The notes under the pieces: generated by a model
Databases searched by the model: none
What the model saw: the letters and a program-made list of their open reading frames with translations, nothing else
Told to the model about the DNA's origin: nothing
Translations under genes and position numbers: made by a program
Part shown: positions 34,236 to 50,900 of the stretch, piece after piece
Position numbering within the stretch: the first letter of the stretch is position 1
Layout of the letters: each line of letters opens with the position of its first letter
DNA from: Halichondria panicea
Lineage: Eukaryota; Porifera; Demospongiae; Suberitida; Halichondriidae
Reading direction: 5' to 3'
DNA: 64,000 nt
Assembly (NCBI RefSeq): GCF_963675165.1
Contig: NC_087393.1
Span: 2,733,502-2,797,501 of the forward strand

Positions 34236-34853
34236 GACTCATTTATATGTGGCTATCGGTGACAACATGAGCTAGCTAGCTAGCTAGGCTATCTAAAAGG
34301 CAGCACAGATATTTAGCTGTGACTCTTCTTCACGTGATAAATTAAATAAATCTAAAGGGGCGTGATTTGGCTAACAGAGGTCACAGTCCATTTTCCTTAC
34401 TAAGATATAGGCCTCAGGATCTAGGACTCGTACTCCTGCTAATATCTATGCGTACCTATGGCTTTATAAAGTAGTCACCCACAGAATCTGTTACTCTCAT
34501 AAATGTGGACTATTTGCAGGAGATTTAGTATCTTTCCTGTAAGTACCATGACTGCATGTGCTTAAACAACTGGTTAGCCACTATGATTTCTTTATTGAGC
34601 ATAATCTTAGGTAATCCATTAATAGATGACCATGTAGTAAGCTGTGCACTCCTTGTTCTCAGTTGTCCGAGTGATTTTATCAGTGATCTGAGTATCATAA
34701 TCTTTGCATGAGATGAAAGTTCAGTAGAGGGATCTTAGAACCTACCTTAGGCTTAGCTGTAACATACTATCTATGACTAAACTGGTTGTATACCCGTACG
34801 TAGGTGTACTTGCCTTACTTCGTAATGTGCTGCCCTAGGTCACAAAACTCTTA
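34236..34853. promoter_or_regulatory. Divergent intergenic region, B-box gene / SERHL
   Basis: The 618 bp between two divergent start codons contain a GCTAGCTAGCTAGCTAG run near 34270-34290 but no recognised gene. Confidence 0.45.
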
Positions 34854-37800
34854 ATGAATGCAGCAAAGATGTCAACATCCGTTGAAAGTAAGTATAATTA
34901 TTCATCCCCCTCTTGCAATTTATCTTTTTTTTATAATTACATCAGTTCAGCTCACTGTACCCTGGGGGCATATTTCTGGCAAGTCCTGGGGGAATCCAGC
35001 AGGGAAGCATGTGTTGGCTCTACATGGTATGTGAACTGAAACCGTCTCCTAAAAATCAATTGTATCGAGAAATATAATTATTAGAGCACTTTGTATACAT
35101 GCAATTCCTCGGTGCATGCACAACGAGGTACATGTAGTTTGTTCCTGCGTGTTTATTAGTTTTTAGCAACATCTTTTGCACCTATACTGAACCACTCCCT
35201 TTTTCTCCAGGAAAGGGACTGGACAGCTATCGTGTATTTTATGCGAGCATAAAATAATGCGCTTTAATTGGCTGAGCTCTTATGTGAATACTTATTCCTC
35301 GATTAAACGACGTGGTTTCATTGCTCGGACTAAACGTTAATTTAATTATTGTGCAATACAAAAATATGCGACATGAGAGCCGCTCACATAAATAGCGTTA
35401 GTTAGTATCAACGTATACATTTCTAGCATATGGTACATAAATGTACTTGTATGTAATGTAATGCTTTCATACTAGGAACTTCATTATGTCTCGGTGTGCA
35501 TGTGCAAGCGAGGTATACGCAGTATAATTGGTGTAGCCAGGATTTTGGGAAGGGCAGGGCTCAAATCGGTTGAGCAGAGCCAGAGCAGGCGCTGAATAAC
35601 ACGAAATTTTACCTAAAAAAGGTCATCACTTTTCCTCAGCAGTAAGCATGTGCATTAGATGGCCCTGCCCAACAGATCACAGTGATTCAAGCTGAGTTGG
35701 AGTTGATGGAGCACAAAAGGGGGGGGGGGGCTCTAGCCCCGTCAGCCCCCCTCTGCCTACGCCACTGATCGGTAGTGTGTTTGTGTTATGTAGCTTGACA
35801 CATCCACCGAGGCATCAGTACCCGTGGTGCTTTCATTATAATTATGCATAAATTCCAAAACGTTGTTTCGTATATCACTGCTGCATTCGATATCTATGTG
35901 TGAGGGCCTGGCCATTGTTAGGAATGTCTTGTGCCTGATTACATTATTCTCTCCTTTTGTTGGCATATTAACATGTTATCCTCCAGGTTGGCTGGATAAT
36001 GCTGGTAGCTTCGATACACTGATTCCTCTCCTATCATCAGGTACATGTCAACCTCAACCTTGTTTGCTATATCTCAACAGCGAATTATAAATACTTTTGT
36101 GCCTAATCTTGCCAATCCAGAATCTCTGTTTTATTTATTCATCATAATCTATTGTGCAACTTGTCAATGCAGACCTCCATGTTGTGGCTATTGACTTGCC
36201 TGGCCATGGTAGGTCCTCTCACAGACCCAGAGGCTCCACATACAATGCCTTCCAGTATGTGGCTGATGTTCAGTATGTCATAGATGGTGTGAGCTCAGTA
36301 ATTCTTTTTGCAAACACATAATTATACTTAATTATCATTACAGCACTAAAGTGGGAGAAGTTTTCATTGCTAAGCCATTCACTCGGTAAGAAAAACTACA
36401 TGTGCATAGATCTGGTGTTTATAAGCACCAGTATTTTTTTTAAATTGAGTACTCGTCTGCGAGGGAATTTTTAATTGTACCTCTTTTTGTGCATTAACAG
36501 GTGCTGGTGTTTCTAGCTGGGTAAGATGCAAAAATAGCACCAGGCATTGAATTTATTCGTACAGTTTGCTGCGTCACAACCGAACCTTGTTGAGCGTCTT
36601 GTGTTGCTTGATGGTGGCGGATTCGTTCATGCTCCAGTGGTCAGTAATATGTTTGCTTTTTGTTTGCTTAACTGTGTACTGATAATAGGCGGACATACCT
36701 AAATTAATGGGAAGAGCTCTCAGCGGCTTGTCGGCTGGTGACAAGATGTTGGACAACAAAAGCTTTTCAACATGGGATTCTGTTGTGGACAAGTAAGACT
36801 CGTACATAATTATTGTGCTCACTCTTCAATTGCACCTTAGCTCTTTGGTAGTACATACATGTACTACTACCAAAGTACTATGTGTATATAGGTTTGTTAA
36901 TTCTGGGTTTGATAATTATTGCTATTTACAACCCAAGTTTTCGCAGGCTAACCCCTTTATTTTGGTGCTCACTGGCTTGGCCCTCTTAATAAGATTTTTG
37001 GCATGCTATTGTATGTTGGGTCTAATTATGCCTCGGTGCGCATGCGCAAGCAAGGTATACGGTAGTGTGTTTGTGTGTCTGTCTGTGTTTGTGTGTAGGC
37101 TGCTACAGCTGCTCAAGGATCAATGAAGTGCAAGTAAGACTTTCTATAGGCTTCTAGTCATGTTTTCTTGGATTTTAATTCGTGGATTTGCAAAATAATG
37201 CTTTGTTCGAGTTCGAGTTATGCCTAGTTATGCTTTTCAGAGGAGTACGTGCAAACTTGTTCACCGAGTGTTGCTACGTACTCTACTTAGTAGTTAGCTC
37301 TTCACTAGAACGCTAGCTATTAGTAGCTGCAAGAGTGATAAGAGAGCTACAAGGCTCGCTCTGCTGATGCAGCCATCAATTTTAGACTTGAACTTTTGGC
37401 ATCGATCGTTTTTAACAACAATCGTGGTCAATCATTACCCACTGTTCGAGTTTCCCTGTGATTCTGGATTCTGCCTGCATGCACCAAAATTAATGCAAAA
37501 AAATGTTCATCATGATATAATGTGTAGCTTTATGTTATATAGCTTTGGCACCTCCACCGAGGCATCAGCACCCGCGGTGCTTTCATTAAAGTATGCATGG
37601 GTCTCTATTATTTTTCAGCCTCTGGGAGAACTACATAGCACTTCTATTCCAGTCACTAACCCCAGGCTACCTATTCCCAGAGTTTGGGAGGGTCAACGTC
37701 AGCGGCAGGTTGGGTTCAGTCGCGAGGCAGCTGGAGTGCTTGCAGTAAGAGGAGCAATTCAAATGGAGAGTGGGGAGTACCGCTTGACCAGAGACCTCAG

Positions 37801-39311
37801 GCTAAAACAAGTACATGCATGTATAGTGTAATGTCAATTAATTGTAATATGTTACAGTAATAAGCGAGCGAAACCATAATCCTTGGATGCGTAATATATA
37901 GTGTTACCTTGGAATTTAATGATGTCTACAAGCGAAGTATAATTATAACACTGCTTTTACTTAGCAGGCTATTTTTACCCCGCAGCCTTCACTATTACGA
38001 ATAACAGAAGATACGAATACAGCATTTCTCGCTGCGATCCAGTGTCCTGTCCTATTCATAAGGTACACGTACAACCAGTGTAGATGAGATGTGATTATTA
38101 TGTTCACTTTCTATTATCACTTTTAAGAGCGGAAGACTCCTATTTAGATCTAGAGTTATTCAAATCATCGATCGAAGCTATAAGAAAATCCAATGTGAGT
38201 GAATTTCTTTCTGCTAATGAAAACAACCATAATACATGTGGTGGTGTATAATTATGCCTCGGTGCGCATGCGCAAGCGAGGTGTACGGTAGTGTGTTTGT
38301 GTGTCTCTCTGTGTGTAGACTAGCTGCTACAGCTGCTCATCAATGAAGTGCAAGTAAGAGTTTTTATAGGCTTCTAGTCATGTTTTCTTGGATTTCAATT
38401 CGTGGATTTGCAAAATAATGCTTTGTTCTCGAGTTATGCCTAGTTTTGCTACTTGGAATGCCATTGCAGCCTTTTCGGAAGAGCACGTAGCCAAACTTGT
38501 TTACTGAGTGTTGCTACTCTACTTAGTAGTTAGCTCTGCACTAGAACGCTAGCTATTGGTAGCTGCAAGAGTGAGAAGAGAGCTGCAAGGCTCTGCTAAT
38601 GGCAGCCATTAATTTTAGACTTAAACTTGGCATCGATCGTTTTTAACAACAATCATGGTCGATCATTACCCACTCTTCGAGTTTGCATGCATGCAAAAAA
38701 ATGTTCCTCAATGTGTATAAAATTAAGCTATTAGCTTTATGTTATGTAGCTTTGGCATCTCCACCGAGGCATCAGCACCTGCGGTGCTTTCATTTTACAA
38801 TGTAGAATCTAGCAAGCTGAGCTATAATTATTTGTAGCCATGTTACTGTATATCATTGGTGATTAAGCTATAGGTAGTTTTTGGAATTTAGGTGTGTCTG
38901 AGAAATTTGGGCAACTTTGTTGGGAAATTTTTTTGTATGTATTTCAGAATAGAAGATTACATTCAAACTTTGATTATGCTACAATACAACTCTTCATTAT
39001 GTGAAGATTTGTAATATTTTGTATGCTATTTACATACTGATTGGGAAATTTGGGCAGAAATAATACAGGTAGAGAAATTGCTCTTTCATTTAATAGGTCA
39101 AACTGTCCTTTACTCCTTAATTATTTCGAGGTTCTACTGTAGAACTAGTTTGTGCCATAATGTACTCCATTATTTTTTTGCTTTCTCTTACACCCAGCTT
39201 CAACAACTGACTGTTGCTGGAGGCCATCACGTCCATTTAGAGCATCCAGAAAGGATCAGTGGCACTATCAGTGATTTTTTTCAAAACACTAGCTGTCCGG
39301 GAAAATTATGA
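34854..39311 (+). CDS. SERHL2: Serine hydrolase-like protein (alpha/beta hydrolase), twelve exons
   Basis: Exons: 34854-34887, 34946-35026, 35987-36040, 36173-36286, 36344-36385, 36501-36520, 36565-36639, 36689-36792, 37681-37810, 37986-38062, 38128-38194, 39198-39311; total 912 nt, 303 residues (human SERHL2 has 314). Blocks QLTVPWGHISGKSWG, LALHGWLDNAGSFDTLIPLL, AIDLPGHGRSSHRP, ALKWEKFSLLSHSLG, ERLVLLDGGG, LTRDLRLK and AGGHHVHLEHPE follow the human protein. The predicted nucleophile is Ser107 in S-H-S-L-G and the histidine lies in GGHHVH. The family is a peroxisome-associated hydrolase group with unknown substrate. Exon 6 is only 20 nt. Introns 2, 8 and 11 hold repeat elements. Confidence 0.94.
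35483..35838 (+). mobile_element. Diverged TGCCTCGGTG-family element in SERHL intron 2
   Basis: Starts ATTATGTCTCGGTGTGCATG and ends CACCGAGGCATCAG then CCCGTGGTGCTTTCATT. The inner part differs from full copies and includes a G-run near 35728. Confidence 0.6.
37025..37587 (+). mobile_element. TGCCTCGGTG-family element in SERHL intron 8
   Basis: Full copy from ATTATGCCTCGGTGCGCATG to CAGCACCCGCGGTGCTTTCA. Inverted tips GCCTCGGTG and CACCGAGGC; no coding potential. Confidence 0.8.
38251..38794 (+). mobile_element. TGCCTCGGTG-family element in SERHL intron 11
   Basis: Second full copy in the same orientation within this gene, over 80 percent alike by eye to 37025-37587. Confidence 0.8.
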
Positions 39312-39450
39312 TTTTTGTGAGTATTTAAGTTGTGCTCTTTTGATGTAACATAATTATAAGGATTAAAAATTTCATAATACAATTTGAAGACACACATGTA
39401 CTTGTAGCTACAATAAGTGACCAGTGCTACAATTATTACTATACTTATAG

Positions 39451-40473
39451 TTAGACCCACTTCTCTCTCTTTCCTTCTTTGTCCGTCGTGCAGCTATCTG
39501 TAACTGACTGTACAGCGGATGAGTTCCCTTGCTTGCTCATGATAGATGTGTTGCAATACTCAACGGATGACTTATTTTCATAAATATTGGCTTGTTGTCC
39601 TGTACAGGAGCCTATTAGGTGTTGACCCAACAAGTGTCTAGGTTGGTCCGGTTTTAACTCGATAGAAACTGCCTGAGGTACCGGTATTTGTTTGCTTTCT
39701 GGTGACCCTGTTGATTGAGAGCTAGCGCTTGCCAATCCAAGCCCTCGCATGAGTCTGAGAGATTGCTTTGATAATTGACCTCTGAGGGTCTTTCGGTGTG
39801 CATCAGATTTTTTGTTGTGCACTCTATGAGGGTGTTTGTTTCTGTTGATGCTATATACAGTACTCATTGAGCTGATGGCCGGGATTGTGGCACACTCAAC
39901 AGCCATACTTGAGTTGATAGGGTCAGTTTCTGCGGCTCTGTACTGCAGAACACTCTCGCTCACACTCTCCTCCAATTTGCACGTTGAGCAATAATAGGAA
40001 ACATCAGTCGCATCTAGCTTTGTCTCGTTAGCTAGATCAACAGTATTATCATTCAGTTGCACAGTTACGGTTAAAGTTTTTTTTTCTCCTGTGTCGGTAG
40101 TGCTCTCAGGTGAGATCGGTTGTGTGTTACAGGGAACAGCAACTGGTGGGCAGTAATCAGATTTCTTAGCAGCCAATGCTTGCTGTTTCTTTGCTGTTAT
40201 CACCCCAATGGCATTTATTCTCCTCTTTGTGACTCTTAGCTGTTTGACGAGTTTTTGGGTTCTCTTTCTCTGTCTTCTGTGATAAGCAATGCATCCTCCC
40301 ACCAAAGTGAACAAAACAATTGCCAGGGCCGCCACCAATGGAAGGACTGTGACGGGACTTGAAAGGTCTAAGCCTGGTTGGTTTCCTCTTGGGGTGTCTG
40401 CTGAGGTACCGTTCTTCAAGCTCATTTTGCTGCTGCAACCATAGATCTGTGCCAACGCCTTGAATGGGAGCAT
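39451..40473 (-). CDS. Single-pass membrane protein with cytoplasmic YxN motifs
   Basis: Single-exon frame of 340 residues from the first ATG at 40473; a second ATG at 40425 is also possible, and an in-frame stop lies upstream at 40519-40521. A short N-terminal segment with an NGT glycosylation site precedes one transmembrane helix (VTVLPLVAALAIVLFTLVGG, about residues 41-60), followed by the stop-transfer cluster RRQRKR. About 270 cytoplasmic residues follow, rich in Ser/Thr and Lys. Near the end are two tyrosines in YxN context, YENK (Tyr298) and YCNT (Tyr306), the core of GRB2 SH2-binding sites. No enzyme domain or known family is recognised. It lies 435 bp downstream of GRB2 on the same strand and ends 140 bp from the convergent SERHL gene. 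Confidence 0.75.
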   Translation of the reverse strand: MLPFKALAQIYGCSSKMSLKNGTSADTPRGNQPGLDLSSPVTVLPLVAALAIVLFTLVGGCIAYHRRQRKRTQKLVKQLRVTKRRINAIGVITAKKQQALAAKKSDYCPPVAVPCNTQPISPESTTDTGEKKTLTVTVQLNDNTVDLANETKLDATDVSYYCSTCKLEESVSESVLQYRAAETDPINSSMAVECATIPAISSMSTVYSINRNKHPHRVHNKKSDAHRKTLRGQLSKQSLRLMRGLGLASASSQSTGSPESKQIPVPQAVSIELKPDQPRHLLGQHLIGSCTGQQANIYENKSSVEYCNTSIMSKQGNSSAVQSVTDSCTTDKEGKREKWV

Positions 40474-40907
40474 GCCTTGTGGCGCATGCGCGTGCCAGGC
40501 AGGCACAGTCACATCCAATTAGTATTCACTGCAGCACACAGATAAATATTGATGCAAAATAGTGTGTGGGGAGAGCTTAATGTGCTTGGATAATCACCAC
40601 ACACTACACATTGGTAAATTGCACCGCTACAAAAATTAATGATAGGTACACACAGTCAAGAAGCACAAAAAAACAAACTAAAAAGAAGACATCAGATGAA
40701 TTTGTTCCACATACTTACATATAACACTTAAACTAAACAAACTATAGTGGTGCATATATATACCCATTAATTTACTGGTCACATACAAGAAAACTACAAA
40801 CATACCTAGTGGCGTACACGCACATGCAATTCACAAAAGATGTGTACACAAGTAATGTAACAGTATTTGCAGAGACGGTTCTCAGTATAAATTAGATTTC
40901 ATAGTGG

Positions 40908-44990
<4,083 letters not shown>

Positions 44991-47900
44991 ATGGCTACAC
45001 AACAGCGAATGAAAAACCGGTAAACTAAAATTAATAGTGAACTCTTTTTGTGGTTACAGTACAGTATGCTTTTACTCCAATTAATCCACACTGAAATTTG
45101 AATTTATGTTCTTTCTCAGGCGGCTAGAGGCTGTGGCAGGAGATTCGAGCACTGTCAGAAGAAGCCCCAGGCTAACTGGAAGGTTCACAGGCTACAGAGA
45201 TGATGGAGGAATGGGTCACCGAAACACACACGCAACCATATCCACAGTCTCTTCCAGACCAAGCCTTAGAAGCTATGGCAGAACCAAGAAAACTGAATCT
45301 GAGACAAGTATCTTGAACGAGAGTGGACAAAGTGTGCCTGTATCCTTTGATGAAGAAGAAGTAGCTAGAAGGAAAAAATCTGGGTTACCTGAACATTTCT
45401 TTGGTAAGCTATGTTTCCACAAAAATAAGACGAAGAAAATTATGTTAGCTTTAGGTGATGGCTTTAGGTGATGTAAGAGAGAGTCCACATTTCATTTGTA
45501 CATGTAAAGCCAAGAAACAAATTTTTAGAATGGTACTTATTAAAATGTTACGATGTCGTCTTTTTTAAATAATAATTATTATAGCACCACCCTAAAGAGG
45601 TGAGGTTAGTTTATCCAATTGAGCACAAAGTGAATTCTAGACCACATTTTTTCTGCTGCCTAAGTAATGAATTTTGCAAGCTCCGTGTGCTTATAAATGC
45701 CTCGAGGCTATTAGTATTTGAGTGTCATAGAAGAGGAGCTTAATGGTAACAGAAATGTAGATTTAATGATGACCTAGGTCCTTGAAGTAGAAATAAAAAA
45801 GAGTAGTTCTGCAAAGAGGCCGGAATTCATAATGCTTCTGGCAGTGACAGCTTTGCAGCTCTTTTCTAACAGCTAGCGCTTTAGTGGCTAACTTATACAG
45901 TGACAGATGATCCTACGAAAGATTCTAAAGAGACTGCAACAGTCTTCACTGTAAGTAAAGTTTGCAATCCACAAATCAAATCCAAGAGAACATGCCTAGA
46001 CGCCTATAGAAGCTGTTAGTTTAATTTCGTTGCATTGCCATCATTTAGCAATTTACAACTAGAATACACACATACCGTCACTTTGCTGTATCCATTTTTA
46101 TGGCTTTACATGTTCTGAATAATGAAGGTTTTATTTGTGCGGTACTGAATTTTGAGGTAAAAAACGGTAGTGTGCATATTTATTATAACTCTGATGATAC
46201 ATTGTACAAACAATTAAACACATACATAGGTCTTGATGATAGTGATAATGAGAGCACCGTTTCTAGTACTCTTGGTACACATGGTCCAGAGGCAGTTCGT
46301 GAGTATGACTGTGTTGAAACCACGAGAGTGTACACACCAATTCTACAACCGTACAAAGAGTCAAAAGGTGAGTGTAAACTGTTGAGCATGTGGAGCGACA
46401 ACTTGTGATGTTATTTGCTTGTGGCAAGGGCTTTTAAGAAAAGAGAAGAGAGCATGCAACTCACTATCTATCCTAGACACTCAGCCTAGATACTCAGTAA
46501 AATTTATATCAGAGGCAGGATATACTATAAATAGAATCCACTACTTACTGTATAGCGGGTAATTTTCGTGAGGTAAAATTCTTTATTTTTGTGGTCAAGC
46601 TGATCTCCACGAAATTTTAACATAGGCATGGCTTATCGTAACGTATGAATGCAGTGCAGGCAACGAGATTAAATAAAAGTTCTACTCACGAAAATCACAG
46701 TTTTCCGAATTTTCTACCCCACGAAAAACGGTACTGGTAAAAGTTAATGGTTCTGATCTAAAAATAGCATTTTGTGTGGGCATAACCACATAACCACAAG
46801 AATTTTGCGGATTCTGAGAGTTGCATACCCCTTCCTCTTTTAAGCCCTTGCTTGCAGTCCTTGACAAGTCTCGCGAGCAGCCGTCGAAGGGGGGAAAACG
46901 TCTGGTCAAACCCGCCGCTTTTCCGTGATACTCAGGAATGTGACATGTGTATGAATATCATTATTATTGTTGTCATAACACGTCACTATAATTGTCAGAA
47001 CACATTATAATATTGAACAAACTTGAAGTAGAAAAACGCAGTATTGCAAAAGTTTTTGTCTGCCAAGAGTATTATTCTCTAAAAGAAGGACTACAGAACG
47101 CATAGTCCTCAAGAGCTGCTCCCAGACAAACAAGTTTCTAGGTACCATCTATCTACCATTCCATAACATTCTTTCACAAAATCTTTCACAAAACTTTACA
47201 GCAAGCTTTTGATTGGGTTTGTCATGAGCTCCTAGCTTTGTGGCAGCAACACTGTCACAAATAGCAGCAGCAGCTGACTTTTTTGTGCAGAGTAATCTAG
47301 CTTCTAGGCTTCTGATCTAGCTGCTTATCTTTATAGCGCACCCTTTCTACAGGTTACGTAAAACCACGCCCAAAATATTTAGAAATCTGGCCATCTGATT
47401 GGTGCGACAGCATTCCGAAACAGGGCCATGGAAAAGCGGTGGGTTCGACCAGACGTCCTTCCCCCTTTGACGGCTGCTCGCGAGACTAGTCCTTGACTAA
47501 GTACTAGTACAGAAGTATGTAAATGCACATGTATGAAAAGGCACTTAAACCTTTTTACAGGAGTTATATCTCAAGCAAGCTCGTTCGTGAGCTCTTTTCT
47601 GTACAAGTGTGGGTCGCTGATTTACCTTGCTGCTACTGGAGTACTTTGCTTGGATGTCATTATCTTACACAGGTAGAATTACAATAGCCATCAGCTAGCA
47701 CTCCCTTAAGATATATTTTCTCCTACTGGCAGGCTTTTCAACTATGGCAGACCGTCACAGGTATAGCATAATACATAATTATACATCTTGTACAGTACAT
47801 ACGAAAGTAAGTAACCTTGAGCTTGACTTTGCACCCTCTGTGTACTGTATTCATGTGTTGTACGTATCTTTTTCCTTCTTCAGAAATCAAGATCTTGTGG

Positions 47901-50900
47901 TCATTATCTGTTTCTGCTATTTCTACTAACTGCAGTTGTTCTTTTCCTCATTGGTTTGTGCACACGTACAGTAACATAAAACTGACTTTAGCGTTGCCCA
48001 TATACGATCAATACCAGACTTATGTTTTGACCTACATTTAGCGTTACATTAGAGAATGATCGGCTCGGTAACGAGACTAACCTGATTTGGGGTGGTTTGG
48101 TGCGTAGTAAATTCTTTTTGGCAGCAGAATTTTTATTGGTTCCTTTAGGTGGTGCGTTGATTCCAATTTGGAGTGAGTCTCAAGCTTCTCCTGTATTGCC
48201 TGGTGTGAATATGAAAGCTGTGTCGGAGTCTGTGGACAATCGTGTGCAGCACAAGTTGGATATATTCAACTCCTCCTTCAGATCAGACATCAAGGACTTT
48301 GTGACTGACCAAATCCGCGTTGTACGTACATGTACCTGTACTTCAAACCCTAACTCAGTTTGCCTCATACGTAGATGTACATGTATATCCTACTTCCATG
48401 CATTGATGGTGTGCTTACATTCAGAACTGGCAATACTGATTTTTGCACATAGAATATCCGTGAAACAGAGAGGAAAGTAAGTGAATCAGTCATGGAGGAG
48501 TTTACTCAACGAGATCATGCACTTGCAAGCCTTGGGAAAAGACTGGATACTGAAGTATGTGCATTTATATTAACCCATGGCGCGTAGGCGGCCTCAGTTA
48601 CGGTAGTCTGTGTGTGTGTCTGTCACTCAGTTTGGCTTACCTAGTGATTTAGGCATCACAATTTGTACGTAGGGAAACTTGTAGCATTAAAACTAAGGCT
48701 TAAAATTTGGCAGATTTTGCAAAGAAGTCTTTGTTTCGCGAATTCAAAAAAAGGCGAGCTAAACCTAAGAAGCTTTTTGCGTACTACTAAACGCGGCTAT
48801 TATTTGAAACATAAACCAATTAGTAGATGCGTCTATTATTCCAAACATAAGCCAATAATTACTGATTGTTTGTGGAAAAGGGTCGCTACAATAGAAAGCT
48901 ATAATTGTGTCTGGTTTGTCTCTGTTAGCTGACTCGTACTCTGCATGATACTCTAGGCTTCTTTGCTGTGATCCTAGTCCAGTGCATATAAAACCGTGTT
49001 CTTAAATGTTTCAGCATGCCTCCAGTCTGGTTTAGCTCCTGAGTTGCTGTGCTAGACAGTTTAATAAGTCATACGTGATATTCATCTGTACATGCACTGC
49101 ATTATATAACTCTTCTGGTTTCTTTATGATCATGTCACGTCACCAGCCGAGGGTTTGTAGTTTAGTGGTTTAGTTTGTACTAGCTGTACACTACGTGTCT
49201 AAATGTAAGTGTATACCGTATAGCTGGTAATTTCCAGGGGACAAAATATTCTTTGTGTTCGTGGTTGGAGCTCTGACCACAAATATTTTACCCACAAATA
49301 AAGCGACCTTGCCTACCTTTACCTGCAGTGCAAGCAGCACCCACGAAACTATTATCCACGAAGTAACTAAATATTGCTAATCAACACCACCACCCCCCCC
49401 CCCCCCAAAAATTACCGGCTATACGGTAATTGTGTAGGATGCCGTACTATTTCCTCTTGCGATCAACCTTTTTACCCCACTGGTACCACCACCCTGCTGT
49501 TGAATCCTATCCAATAAAGGAAATACTGTTGTATGTGTGATTTATAATTATGCAGTGTGTGTTGATGAATAAAATACGTATGAATGCCTTGTATGTCTTA
49601 GCAGTTTTACCATGCACGTGTGCATGTACACAGCTGAAAAATCTGCAACAATGGATATCTGGTATTGAGGATAACCTTGGGGAAGCTAGGATGAAAGAGA
49701 TTGCTGGCGAGGTCTCTACTGAACAAGCCAACAATGTCAAAACTGTGTGGATAAATGAGGTACTTGTACAACAGGGCTTTATTTAGAGCGGCACAGAACC
49801 CCCCCCCCCCTGTTTAGAATCTTCCCCTTAGAATTGCCATAATTTAAGCCTCCATACACGTACACACAGAAAAATTATGTCGAAAGAAAAAGAGATAAGG
49901 ATAACAGTATTACGTCAGGAGCATATTACGTCAGGAGCACACAGGGGATGGAGCGTCTTACTACGCGGATTCTGTATCGGCTATAGCTACATGTATGTAC
50001 AATATTAGATCAAACGCGTTACCAGCCACACATATACAGAGCACCTAGCACATTACAAACAAGGAAATGTAGTATAGACGATAGTGAATCCGCAATACTA
50101 TGCATACATGTAGTAAGACGTTCCATCCCCTCGTGTGATCCTGATTACGTACAATCACTACATGTGAGATCTGTGCAGAAAACCATGCGCCTTCTATCAA
50201 TGCTCTTGATCTGCTAACCAGTATGCGCCTATTAGTTGCTGTGCGCTTATTAACCGGTATACTACTAAATAACTAAAACTGCCTGTATTGCTTTCAAAAT
50301 TTTTTTTTTACACGCAAGTTACTTTATTTAGCTATAGTGGCTCTGTAGCTAGCTGTCAGCAGCAATATTACACCAAATACAGTCTGTTTCCGCTAAGTGT
50401 GCTATCGTAGAAACTGGATTTTTAGCGTATGCATATAACCAAATCTCTATCCCCACAACCATGTCCCTGTGATGAGTGATTACTCGTTAGCTAGCTAACG
50501 GGTTGGAAAGCAAGCGAGCTATATAGGCAAGCCACTCATTTTCCTGAAACGAAAGGTACATGATTTTATGGTATGGGAAACAGCTACAACACAACCAAGT
50601 TTTACCAAGTTTTATTCCATGTTCACACACATTGAGCAATTAGAGCCTCTTCTGGCTTCAGACTAGTGTGCAAGCCTTCTAGACCAACACAATAGATGGC
50701 ATAAGCCATAGCTTCACAGAACTCCTCATGGATATTAAGTATTACAGAACATGTCTGTCATAGTAACTTATTCTTAGCAAACGGACTAGTTATACGGTAA
50801 TTTATTACTAAAGTGTTACGTTCGTGGTACGTTTTAACCAGTATTCTGGGTAATTTGAAGCGTGTGTGCACGATCACCCATGCAATAAGTACCAGGCCCT

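Noticed and set aside
36815-37126. Plus-strand frame in SERHL intron 8
   Set aside because: It spans intron sequence and the left end of a repeat element.
37619-37680. Earlier acceptor for SERHL exon 9 (after TTTTTCAG near 37618)
   Set aside because: In the required phase it runs into a stop; the acceptor at 37680 keeps the frame and restores the conserved sequence.
40474-40518. Upstream extension of the membrane protein from a TTG codon
   Set aside because: Animal nuclear genes start at ATG; an in-frame TAA lies just before it and the first ATG is at 40473.
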